From CAWCTD01 sp963798455 (GTDB lineage: Bacteria > Acidobacteriota > Terriglobia > Bryobacterales > Bryobacteraceae): a stretch of 64,000 nt of DNA. The notes beneath the pieces are model-generated. The model was not told where the DNA came from and ran no database searches. It saw only the letters and a list, made by a program, of their open reading frames with translations. Both the position numbers and the translations under genes were made by a program. Of this stretch, positions 38,473-46,204 are shown piece after piece. Location: NCBI GenBank assembly GCA_963798455.1, contig CAWCTD010000004.1, forward strand, positions 124,001-188,000, read 5' to 3'. How positions within the stretch are numbered: the stretch's first letter is position 1; each line of letters opens with the position of its first letter.

Positions 38473-39249
38473 CTACTTTATTACGCCACGTTCGGAGGCT
38501 TGGATGAAAGCCATGAGTTCATCGATTTCGGGGGAGGCGGGGATTTCGCTCCGGATGCGTTCTATGGCCTGAGTGGTATTGAGGCCCGAGCGGGTCAGCA
38601 GACGGAAGGCTTTCTGCAAGCTGTCGATAACCGCGGCGGAGAAGTCGCGGCGCTCCAGGCCGGTCTTGTTGGCGCCGAAGACCGCGATGGGGCGCTCGCT
38701 GGCGGTCATCGAAAAGGGCAGCACGTCCTGGGTGACCACGCTGTAGGCGCCGATCATGGCATGACGTCCGACACGGCAGAACTGGTGCACCCCGCTGAGA
38801 GCGGCGATGACCACCCAGTCGCCCACGATGACGTGACCGCCGATGGTGACGCCGTTGGCCAGCACCGTATGATTGCCGATGCGGACGTCGTGGGCCACGT
38901 GGACGTAGGCCATCAGCAGGTTGTCGTCTCCGATGGAGGTGACCAGTCCCCCGCCCTCGGTGCCGCGGTGGATGGTGACGAACTCGCGGATCTTGTTGCG
39001 GCTGCCGATGCGGGTCTCGGCCCGCTCGCCTTTGTACTTCAGGTCCTGCGAGGCGACGCCCACGGTGGAGTAAGGGAAGAAGACGTTGTCCTCGCCGATC
39101 CAGGTGGGGCCTTCCAGGTAGAGGTGGCCCATGAGCCGCGTGCGGGCGCCGATTTCGACCTCGGCGCCGACGATGCAGTAAGGGCCGATCTCGGCGGACT
39201 CCGCGATCCGGGCCGACGGATCGACGACGGCAGTCGGATGAATCGGCAT
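38473..39249 (-). CDS. lpxA: acyl-ACP--UDP-N-acetylglucosamine O-acyltransferase
   Basis: First enzyme of lipid A synthesis, 258 aa: moves a 3-hydroxyacyl chain from ACP to UDP-GlcNAc (or its 3-amino analogue). A left-handed beta-helix with hexapeptide repeats fills the first two thirds (IHPTAVVDPSARI, AEIGPYCIVG, ...). The catalytic His is in YVHVAHDVRIGN, and the helical C-terminal domain is present (FRLLTRSGLNTTQAIERI). Start ATG 39249 lies 6 nt after the inferred fabZ stop. Confidence 0.96.
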   Translation of the reverse strand: MPIHPTAVVDPSARIAESAEIGPYCIVGAEVEIGARTRLMGHLYLEGPTWIGEDNVFFPYSTVGVASQDLKYKGERAETRIGSRNKIREFVTIHRGTEGGGLVTSIGDDNLLMAYVHVAHDVRIGNHTVLANGVTIGGHVIVGDWVVIAALSGVHQFCRVGRHAMIGAYSVVTQDVLPFSMTASERPIAVFGANKTGLERRDFSAAVIDSLQKAFRLLTRSGLNTTQAIERIRSEIPASPEIDELMAFIQASERGVIK

Positions 39250-39255
39250 CGAAGT

Positions 39256-39709
39256 CTATTCGGAGGCTTCGGGCTCGCCGGTCAGCCAGCTTGCACAGCA
39301 CTTCGACTTCCGCCACGACCGCGCCGTCCACGGTGGCAACACCCATCATCTTCGCCACGCTGGCTTTCTTCTTCACCACCTTCATCTCGATGCGGAGCTG
39401 GTCGCCGGGCAGCACGGGCCTGCGGAACTTGGCGTTGTCGATTCCGGCCAGGAAGACCAGCTTGTTGGCCCGGTCGGGGATTCCCTTGAGCACCAGGACG
39501 CCCGCCACCTGGGCCATGGCTTCGACAATCAGCACCCCGGGCATGACGGGGAAATCCGGAAAATGGCCGGCGAAGAAAGGCTCGTTGACGGTAACGTTCT
39601 TGATCCCGACGATGCGCTCCGGCTCCAGTTCGAGAATGCGGTCCACCAGGAGCATCGGGAAGCGGTGCGGGAGGATCTTACGGATCTCTTCAATGTCCAG
39701 GATCGGCAT
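39256..39709 (-). CDS. fabZ: 3-hydroxyacyl-[ACP] dehydratase FabZ (C-terminal frame anomaly)
   Basis: Dehydratase of fatty acid synthesis, hot-dog fold. The active-site motif GHFPDFPVMPGVLIVEAMAQ, with catalytic His and Glu, is complete, and so is LVFLAGIDNAKFRRPVLPGDQL. After VEVLCKLADR the frame as read runs without a stop deep into lpxA in another phase. Removing one base near 39280-39290 gives an ending ...LTGEPEASE and TAG at 39256-39258, 6 nt before lpxA and about 150 aa in total, normal for FabZ. I annotate that end. A single inserted base (technical or real) is the simplest reading. Confidence 0.85.
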
Positions 39710-39720
39710 GGGGAGAGCTT

Positions 39721-39726
39721 ATTATA
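39721..39726 (-). promoter_or_regulatory. -10 element (TATAAT) of the fabZ-lpxA operon
   Basis: A perfect TATAAT on the minus strand ends 11 nt before the fabZ ATG. The start of transcription would fall about 5 nt before the ATG, and no Shine-Dalgarno is present, so the mRNA is probably almost leaderless. No good -35 is seen. Confidence 0.5.
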
Positions 39727-39824
39727 GCAGCCCGCCTTTGAGCCAGCGGAATCCTAAAGCCGGCCTTTGGCGGCTCGGCATCCGGTGATGAGATAATCGC
39801 GGAAGCAGACCAGAGGAACTGAAT

Positions 39825-41261
39825 ATGAAGAAAGGATCAACGAGGCGTCAATTCGCCGCCAGTGCCGCGGCGCTGAACATGAGCAGTCTCTTGGGCTGCG
39901 CGAGCCAGACCGGTGGATCCGCGGATTATGTGGTCGAACCCGAGAGGCGCGTCAAGATCAGAGCCAAGGTCGACGTGCTGGTTTGCGGCGGCGGGCCGGC
40001 GGGAGCCGGCGCGGCCATCGCGGCGGGACGAACCGGCGCCAACACGCTGGTGCTTGAAAACCTGGGGTGCCTCGGCGGCATGGCCACCAGTGGCATCATG
40101 AACCGCTTCGGCCCGTTTCACGACCAGGAGAAGATGATCGTGGGCGGAATCCCCTGGGAGATTCTCGAAAAGCTGGTGGCGCGCAAGGCAGCCATCATGC
40201 CCAAGCCGATCGTCTTCTCGCAGGGCGCCAACGCAGGGCCGGATTACTGGTCTCCTTTCGATCCCGAAACCCTGAAGCTGCTGCTGGACCAGATGGCGGA
40301 ACAGGCCAAGATCAAGGTGCTGTTCAACGCGCGCGTGGTGGGCGCCATCGTGAAGAACGGCGCCATGCAGGGAGTCTTCATCGAGAGCAAGTCGGGCCGC
40401 GAAGCCATCCTGGCCAAAGTCGTGGTCGATGCCACCGGAGATGGCGACGTGGCCGCCTCAGCCGGCGCGCCTTTCGAGAAGGGCCGGCCCGAAGACGACC
40501 TGATGCAGCCGACCAGCATCATCTTCAAGGTACACGACCTGGACCGCGACAAAGCCCTCGCCGCGCTCCGGGAAGGGCGGGAGAAGATCGCGGCCGCAGC
40601 CAAGGCGCGCGGTGAAGTCCTTCCCAGCCGCTTCGGCCCCGGCAGCGACAACATGCTGCGCAAGGACGAAACCTATTACAACGAGGACCAGATGCACCGG
40701 GTGGACGGCGCCAACGTGGAGGACGTGACCCGCTGCTGGACCGAAATCCGCAAGCAGATCTGGCAGGAGCTCGATTTCGCGAAGAAGAACGTGCCGGGGT
40801 ACGAAAGAGCCTACCTCGCCTTGACGGCCTCGCTGCTCGGCGTTCGCGAAACGCGCCGCATTGTGGGCGAATACCAGCTCAATGGCGAGGATGTGCTCTC
40901 GGCGCGGAAATTCCCGGACGCCATCGCCCGGTACGCCTGCTATGTCGATTTGCACCCGGTGGGCACGCCCGGAAAGGAAAGCCGTCTCGGACTGAAGATC
41001 GCCGAGCCCGGCACCTCTTACGACATCCCGTACCGCTGCCTTGTGCCGAAGACAGTCGATAACCTCCTGGTGGCCGGCAGGTGCTTTTCGGCGACCCACG
41101 AGGCGCTGGCTTCCGCCCGTCCGATGCCCTCCTGCATGGCCATGGGACAGGCTGCCGGAACCGCCGCGGCTCTGTGTGCCGATAGGGGCGTGGCGCCGCG
41201 GAGACTGGACGCTGGATTTCTGCGCAAGACCCTCATCGCTCAGGGCGTCAACTTGGGCTAG
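39825..41261 (+). CDS. FAD-dependent oxidoreductase, Tat-type lipoprotein
   Basis: FAD-binding oxidoreductase of the FAD_oxidored family, 478 aa. The N-terminus combines a twin-arginine-like motif (STRRQFAAS) with a lipobox (LLGC), so it is probably folded and exported by Tat and lipid-anchored. The dinucleotide motif is VLVCGGGPAGAGAAIAAGR, GCLGGMATSG covers the flavin, and VVDATGDGDVAASAG is the second FAD motif; VAGRCFSATHEALASARP is near the C-terminus. The substrate is unknown. Its TAG stop (41259-41261) is inside the CTAG target of the IS that follows, so the protein is intact. Confidence 0.87.
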   Translation: MKKGSTRRQFAASAAALNMSSLLGCASQTGGSADYVVEPERRVKIRAKVDVLVCGGGPAGAGAAIAAGRTGANTLVLENLGCLGGMATSGIMNRFGPFHDQEKMIVGGIPWEILEKLVARKAAIMPKPIVFSQGANAGPDYWSPFDPETLKLLLDQMAEQAKIKVLFNARVVGAIVKNGAMQGVFIESKSGREAILAKVVVDATGDGDVAASAGAPFEKGRPEDDLMQPTSIIFKVHDLDRDKALAALREGREKIAAAAKARGEVLPSRFGPGSDNMLRKDETYYNEDQMHRVDGANVEDVTRCWTEIRKQIWQELDFAKKNVPGYERAYLALTASLLGVRETRRIVGEYQLNGEDVLSARKFPDAIARYACYVDLHPVGTPGKESRLGLKIAEPGTSYDIPYRCLVPKTVDNLLVAGRCFSATHEALASARPMPSCMAMGQAAGTAAALCADRGVAPRRLDAGFLRKTLIAQGVNLG

Positions 41262-42506
41262 TACTACTGTGTTATAAACGGAACATTCTATGGTAGAATT
41301 GTTCTGTGGGAACCAGCCATGGCGCGCCAGGCCCACAACAGAAACGCCTTGCGGCCTACCTTGAGGGCCTGGCGCAAGCCGCAGGGCACGCGGACCGAGT
41401 GCTCCCGCTGAAGAACTACTGCACGGGCCTGTTGCTACCGGGCGAGCGCAAGAGTGTGGAGCCGATGGCCGCCCGTTTGGCGCCTGACAACGTCCGCCGC
41501 ATGCACCAGTCTCTGCACCACCTGGTGGCCGACGCCCCGTGGTGCGACGAAGCGGTTCTGGCGGAGGTCCGCGCCTACGCGTTGACGGCGATGAGGCAGA
41601 AGGGACCGATCCAAGCCTGGATCATCGATGACACCGGGTTCCCGAAGAAAGGGACGCACTCGGTCGGGGTGACACGGCAGTACTGCGGGCAGGTGGGCAA
41701 GCAAGAGAACTGCCGGGTGGCGGTGAGTCTGTCGGTTGCCACTAACACGGTGAGCCTGCCGGTCGCGTGGCGACTGTATTTGCCAGAAGTCTGGGCGAAT
41801 GATCGGGCGCGCCGGAGAGAGGCCGGGGTGCCGGACGAGATCGCTTTCGATATCAAGCCGGCGATCGCCCTGAAGCAGATTCGCGCCGCAGTCGCCGTTG
41901 ACATCCCCAGGGCGCCAGTCCTGGCCGATGCAGCCTATGGCACCGACACGAAGTTCCGCGAGGGGATCACCGAACTGGAACTGCTCTACGTGGTCGGCAT
42001 CCAGTCCACGGTGACCGTTTGGAAACCGGGCGAAGGGCCGTTGCCCAAGCCCGTCTGGAAGGGGACCGGGCGTCCGCCGAAACTGCTGCCGCGGAGCCAG
42101 AAGCATCCACCGGTCTCGGTCCAAGAACTGGCGCTCGCGCTGCCGGCGTCGGCCTGGAAGAAGCTGACCTGGCGTCAGGGTGTGAAGCGAGGTCTTTCCT
42201 CCCGGTTCGCGGCGGTACGCGTCCGGCCTGCCCACCGGGACTTCGAGCGGAGCGAGCCGTTTGCGGAAGAGTGGCTGTTGATCGAGTGGCCCAGCAACGA
42301 AGCCGAACCAACCAAGTACTGGTTGTCCACCTTGCCAGCTGACACGAAACTTACCGTCCTAGCGCGGCTGGCGAAGCACCGCTGGATCATCGAGCGCGAC
42401 TACGAAGAGTTGAAACAGGAACTCGGCTTGGGGCACTTCGAGGGACGCGGCTGGCGCGGCTTCCATCACCACGCCATCTTGTGTATCGCGGCGTATGGGT
42501 TCCTAG
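41262..42506 (+). mobile_element. IS701-type insertion sequence, left part, truncated by a second copy
   Basis: The left terminal repeat (TACTACTGTGTTATAAAC) starts at 41262 directly after CTAG 41258-41261. The sequence is identical to the copy at 42507 for its whole 1245 bp and stops at an internal CTAG (42503-42506), where the second copy begins. Its own right end is missing. The pair therefore looks like insertion of one copy into another, followed by loss of the distal part. Confidence 0.88.
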
Positions 42507-42541
42507 TACTACTGTGTTATAAACGGAACATTCTATGGTAG
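41306..42541 (+). CDS. IS701 family transposase, 3' truncated
   Basis: 411-aa frame from GTG 41306, identical to the intact transposase at 42551 up to GFL. It then runs into the terminal repeat of the next copy and ends VLLCYKRNILW. The catalytic residues are all kept: IIDDTGFPKKG, VLADAAYGTD and HRWIIERDYEELKQELG. Only about the last 35 residues are lost, so activity is not excluded. Confidence 0.9.
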   Translation: MGTSHGAPGPQQKRLAAYLEGLAQAAGHADRVLPLKNYCTGLLLPGERKSVEPMAARLAPDNVRRMHQSLHHLVADAPWCDEAVLAEVRAYALTAMRQKGPIQAWIIDDTGFPKKGTHSVGVTRQYCGQVGKQENCRVAVSLSVATNTVSLPVAWRLYLPEVWANDRARRREAGVPDEIAFDIKPAIALKQIRAAVAVDIPRAPVLADAAYGTDTKFREGITELELLYVVGIQSTVTVWKPGEGPLPKPVWKGTGRPPKLLPRSQKHPPVSVQELALALPASAWKKLTWRQGVKRGLSSRFAAVRVRPAHRDFERSEPFAEEWLLIEWPSNEAEPTKYWLSTLPADTKLTVLARLAKHRWIIERDYEELKQELGLGHFEGRGWRGFHHHAILCIAAYGFLVLLCYKRNILW

Positions 42542-43974
42542 AATTGTTCTGTGGGAACCAGCCATGGCGCGCCAGGCCCACAACAGAAACGCCTTGCGGC
42601 CTACCTTGAGGGCCTGGCGCAAGCCGCAGGGCACGCGGACCGAGTGCTCCCGCTGAAGAACTACTGCACGGGCCTGTTGCTACCGGGCGAGCGCAAGAGT
42701 GTGGAGCCGATGGCCGCCCGTTTGGCGCCTGACAACGTCCGCCGCATGCACCAGTCTCTGCACCACCTGGTGGCCGACGCCCCGTGGTGCGACGAAGCGG
42801 TTCTGGCGGAGGTCCGCGCCTACGCGTTGACGGCGATGAGGCAGAAGGGACCGATCCAAGCCTGGATCATCGATGACACCGGGTTCCCGAAGAAAGGGAC
42901 GCACTCGGTCGGGGTGACACGGCAGTACTGCGGGCAGGTGGGCAAGCAAGAGAACTGCCGGGTGGCGGTGAGTCTGTCGGTTGCCACTAACACGGTGAGC
43001 CTGCCGGTCGCGTGGCGACTGTATTTGCCAGAAGTCTGGGCGAATGATCGGGCGCGCCGGAGAGAGGCCGGGGTGCCGGACGAGATCGCTTTCGATATCA
43101 AGCCGGCGATCGCCCTGAAGCAGATTCGCGCCGCAGTCGCCGTTGACATCCCCAGGGCGCCAGTCCTGGCCGATGCAGCCTATGGCACCGACACGAAGTT
43201 CCGCGAGGGGATCACCGAACTGGAACTGCTCTACGTGGTCGGCATCCAGTCCACGGTGACCGTTTGGAAACCGGGCGAAGGGCCGTTGCCCAAGCCCGTC
43301 TGGAAGGGGACCGGGCGTCCGCCGAAACTGCTGCCGCGGAGCCAGAAGCATCCACCGGTCTCGGTCCAAGAACTGGCGCTCGCGCTGCCGGCGTCGGCCT
43401 GGAAGAAGCTGACCTGGCGTCAGGGTGTGAAGCGAGGTCTTTCCTCCCGGTTCGCGGCGGTACGCGTCCGGCCTGCCCACCGGGACTTCGAGCGGAGCGA
43501 GCCGTTTGCGGAAGAGTGGCTGTTGATCGAGTGGCCCAGCAACGAAGCCGAACCAACCAAGTACTGGTTGTCCACCTTGCCAGCTGACACGAAACTTACC
43601 GTCCTAGCGCGGCTGGCGAAGCACCGCTGGATCATCGAGCGCGACTACGAAGAGTTGAAACAGGAACTCGGCTTGGGGCACTTCGAGGGACGCGGCTGGC
43701 GCGGCTTCCATCACCACGCCATCTTGTGTATCGCGGCGTATGGGTTCCTAGTGGCCGAGCGGAGCCGTTTTTCCCCCTCCGCCCGCGCTGGCCGGCTGGA
43801 AGTACGCACGCCGGGGATTCCGCCCGACTTCCAACCCCGCGGCTCAGCGCGTGCGCGCCGAGCGGCATAATGCCAACTCGATCGCTACACTCCGAATCAG
43901 AATTGCGAGAGCGCTTCTCCGGCAGCTCCCCTGTTGCCCGTTTTGTTGTCTTCTTCGTTTATAACACAGTAGTA
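42507..43974 (+). mobile_element. IS701-type insertion sequence, complete, 1468 bp
   Basis: Both terminal inverted repeats are present (TACTACTGTGTTATAAAC at 42507 and its complement ending at 43974). It is flanked by CTAG at 42503-42506 and 43975-43978. It carries one intact transposase on the plus strand. Terminal repeats, size and NTAG target match the element at 27845-29313, whose coding sequence is clearly diverged, so two subtypes are present. Confidence 0.92.
42551..43870 (+). CDS. IS701 family transposase
   Basis: Intact DDE transposase of 439 aa starting at GTG 42551. First Asp in AWIIDDTGFPKKGTHSVGV, second Asp in VLADAAYGTD, catalytic Glu in HRWIIERDYEELKQELGLG; the GFHHHAILCIAAYGFL motif follows. 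It moves the element by cut-and-paste (family knowledge). About 100 nt separate its end from the right terminal repeat. Confidence 0.94.
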   Translation: MGTSHGAPGPQQKRLAAYLEGLAQAAGHADRVLPLKNYCTGLLLPGERKSVEPMAARLAPDNVRRMHQSLHHLVADAPWCDEAVLAEVRAYALTAMRQKGPIQAWIIDDTGFPKKGTHSVGVTRQYCGQVGKQENCRVAVSLSVATNTVSLPVAWRLYLPEVWANDRARRREAGVPDEIAFDIKPAIALKQIRAAVAVDIPRAPVLADAAYGTDTKFREGITELELLYVVGIQSTVTVWKPGEGPLPKPVWKGTGRPPKLLPRSQKHPPVSVQELALALPASAWKKLTWRQGVKRGLSSRFAAVRVRPAHRDFERSEPFAEEWLLIEWPSNEAEPTKYWLSTLPADTKLTVLARLAKHRWIIERDYEELKQELGLGHFEGRGWRGFHHHAILCIAAYGFLVAERSRFSPSARAGRLEVRTPGIPPDFQPRGSARARRAA

Positions 43975-44012
43975 CTAGCGATAGCCGGCGGCCTGAAGGC
44001 CGGCCCACAGGG

Positions 44013-44018
44013 TATAAT
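44013..44018 (+). promoter_or_regulatory. -10 element (TATAAT) of the selenoprotein gene
   Basis: A perfect TATAAT 14 nt before ATG 44033, just beyond the right end of the IS. The 5' leader would be about 8 nt, with only a weak purine-rich stretch. No convincing -35 is visible. Confidence 0.45.
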
Positions 44019-44032
44019 GCGGAAAGCTGGGT

Positions 44033-45034
44033 ATGCGAAAAAGCGTGTGGCTTGCCGTGTTGGTAGCGGCCCTTTGGGGCCAGAAGATCAGCACCGGGCC
44101 GGAAGTGGGCAGCACCGTGCCGGATTTCACGGCCCAGGACCAGGCAGGCCGGACCGAGACCCTCAATTCCATCATGGGCCCCAGGGGCGCCATGCTGGTC
44201 TTCATCCGTTCCGCGGACTGGTGACCCTTCTGCAAGACCCAGCTCGTCGAGCTGGAACGGGATTTGAGCCGCATCCGGAAGCACGGGGTCGGGCTGGCGG
44301 CCATCAGTTACGATTCGGTGGCGGTTCTAAAGAACTTTGCCGACCGGCAGAAAATCACCTACCCGCTGCTCTCGGATCCGGAGTCGAAAATTATCCGCGC
44401 CTTCGGGATCCTGAACGAATCGGTGAAGCCGGGTACGGCCCAGTACGGCATTCCTTATCCGGGCACGTTTCTCGTGGACACCAAGGGAAAAGTCCTTTCC
44501 AAGTACTTCGAGGAGGACTTCCGGGAGCGTGTCTCGGCTTCCGACATCCTCGCGGGGCGATTCGGCGAGCCCGCGGATGCATCCCGCCGCACGGTGGAGG
44601 CCAAGCACGTCAGGCTGACCACCGCCGCCAGCACGTCAGTGGCGTACCCGGGACATCGCATCCTGCTCAGTCTGGAGCTCGACCTCGGGCCGGGGATGCA
44701 CGTCTACGCCCCAGGCGTTACAGGCTATATTCCGATTGACTGGACGCTGGAGCAGACCGGCGCGGCAAAGACGCTTCCTTTCCAATATCCCCCGGCGCAG
44801 AAAGTCCACCTAAAAGCCATCAACGAGACGGCGCTGGTCTATCGGGGGCGCGTGCGGATCACGCGGGAGATCACCTTCGGCGCGGAAAACGCGGTGAAGC
44901 CGCTGGTGAGTCCCTCGGGCGAGCTGGTCCTCAGAGGATCCTCGCGGTACCAGGCCTGCGATGATCGGGAGTGCTACGTGCCGGAAACGGCGCCGCTGGA
45001 ATGGCGTTTCCATTTTGAACCACTGGAGCGCTAG
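44033..45034 (+). CDS. selenocysteine-containing thioredoxin-fold protein fused to a DsbD N-terminal-like domain
   Basis: One frame from ATG 44033 to TAG 45034 (333 aa), interrupted only by UGA at 44222-44224, codon 64. The context is FIRSADW-U-PFCKTQL, so the UGA is at the first Cys of a CPFC redox motif and is read here as selenocysteine. Residues 1-17 are a signal peptide and about 22-175 an AhpC/TSA-type redoxin (GSTVPDFTAQDQAG...GIPYPGTFLVDTKGKV). About 195-330 resembles the N-terminal domain of DsbD (GMHVYAPG...YQACDDRECYVPET, Cys309/Cys314). A SECIS-like hairpin begins 14 nt after the UGA. It probably shuttles electrons to periplasmic thiols or peroxides. Ordinary gene calling would split it into a 63-aa and a 256-aa frame. 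A plain nonsense mutation is the alternative. Confidence 0.85.
44239..44255 (+). promoter_or_regulatory. bacterial SECIS-like hairpin
   Basis: CCAGCTC-GTC-GAGCTGG forms a perfect 7-bp stem with a 3-nt loop, 14 nt after the in-frame UGA. The loop begins with G and lies 21 nt from the UGA. This agrees with the published description of bacterial SECIS elements (small loop, a G among its first two bases, loop about 16-37 nt from the UGA). Confidence 0.75.
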
Positions 45035-45165
45035 CAGCTCGTTGAAAAACCTGCCCGAATGCGGACCAGGACAAGACGGGAGTCTTATCCCACACATGGA
45101 ATCAGCGACTTGCGTCCTAGTGGGGTATGCCTCCCGACTTGCCCGGCAGGTGTTTCAACAAGCTC
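45035..45165. mobile_element. 131-bp MITE, copy 2
   Basis: Same length and layout as the element at 29318-29448, with terminal repeats around GTTGAAAAACCTGCC and GGCAGGTGTTTCAAC. It is flanked by CTAG at 45031-45034 and 45166-45169. The left CTAG contains the stop of the selenoprotein gene. The right one, read on the minus strand, contains the TAG stop of the epimerase gene, so one palindromic CTAG originally served both convergent genes. Confidence 0.8.
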
Positions 45166-46134
45166 CTAGGGCGAGGGCGCCGGTGCGGAGGAACCCGACA
45201 AGGTCAAGAACCAATCCCACTGTCTCTGCACGCCCATAGGAAATGACCATTTCGGCTCATATCCGATCAGGGACCGGGCTTTCTCGATGTCCGCGTAAGT
45301 CTTGTCAGGGTCGCCGGGCTGGCGCTCCCGGTGACGGCGGACGGAGCCGAGTCCTGTGATGCAATCGACGGTGTCCAGGCACTCTTTCAGGGAGATGGGA
45401 TTCCCGCTGCCGATGTTGAGGACCTCGTACCGCACGTCCAGGTGCATGGCCGCCATGCACGCATCCACAATGTCCTCGACGTACGTGTAGTCCCGCTGCT
45501 CCGCGCCGGATCCCAGCAACTCGACCGGCTGGCCGCTGCCGGCGGCATGCAAGAAACGGTAAAGACCCATGTCGGGCCGCTGCCGGGGACCGTAGGCCGT
45601 GAAGAAGCGCAGGACCACGCTGGAAAAAGAGAACTCGTGCGAGTAGGCGAAGCACAGGTTCTCCGCGGCCAGCTTCGATACGCCGTAAGGAGAGATCGGG
45701 CGCGGCATCTGAGCTTCGCTCGCGGGATAGCGCTCGCACACACCATAAACCGACGAGGAGGAGGCGAGGATGAAGCGCCGTGGCGTGCAGGGACGCAGGG
45801 CGTCGAGCAGGGCCTCCGTGGCGACGACGTTACGCCGCGCATATTCGACGAATCCCTGACCCCAGCTTGCGCGCACGCCAGGTTGGCCCGCGAGGTGAAA
45901 GACGTACTCCGGCCGCGCGGGGCACATCGCAGCCGTGAGGTCCGCAACGTCTCTTTCCAGCAGCCAGTACTTGGGGTGGCCCCAGGCCGCTGCGAGATTC
46001 TGCCTTTTTCTCTCCTGGGAATAACAAGGGGTGAACGAGTCTACACCGATTACAGCGTGTCCCTCTCGCAGCAGCCTATCGGCCAGATGCGAACCGAGGA
46101 AGCCGGCCGCCCCAGTCACCATGCACACGGACAT
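45166..46134 (-). CDS. NAD-dependent epimerase/dehydratase (UDP-sugar 4-epimerase-like)
   Basis: Extended short-chain dehydrogenase of 322 aa, similar to UDP-glucuronate or UDP-glucose 4-epimerases. The NAD motif is VTGAAGFLGSHLADRL, the catalytic Ser/Thr region is ASSSSVYG, and YxxxK is YGVSKLAAE. RFFTAYGPRQRPDMGLYRF and the C-terminal GYEPKWSFPMGV match UDP-glucuronate 4-epimerases best. It makes a nucleotide sugar for surface glycans. Its TAG stop lies in the CTAG duplicated by the MITE. Confidence 0.88.
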   Translation of the reverse strand: MSVCMVTGAAGFLGSHLADRLLREGHAVIGVDSFTPCYSQERKRQNLAAAWGHPKYWLLERDVADLTAAMCPARPEYVFHLAGQPGVRASWGQGFVEYARRNVVATEALLDALRPCTPRRFILASSSSVYGVCERYPASEAQMPRPISPYGVSKLAAENLCFAYSHEFSFSSVVLRFFTAYGPRQRPDMGLYRFLHAAGSGQPVELLGSGAEQRDYTYVEDIVDACMAAMHLDVRYEVLNIGSGNPISLKECLDTVDCITGLGSVRRHRERQPGDPDKTYADIEKARSLIGYEPKWSFPMGVQRQWDWFLTLSGSSAPAPSP

Positions 46135-46204
46135 CAGAGCCAGTATACGCGGCTTGCGGAGGCCAAAGAGGGAGATGCCCCCAACGCGCGACGCCGGCGC
46201 GGCG

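Noticed and set aside
44222..44224. Reading the UGA as a simple nonsense mutation making a pseudogene
   Set aside because: Frame and conservation continue perfectly downstream, the UGA is exactly at a redox Cys position, and a SECIS-like hairpin follows. It remains the main alternative and is noted in the entry.
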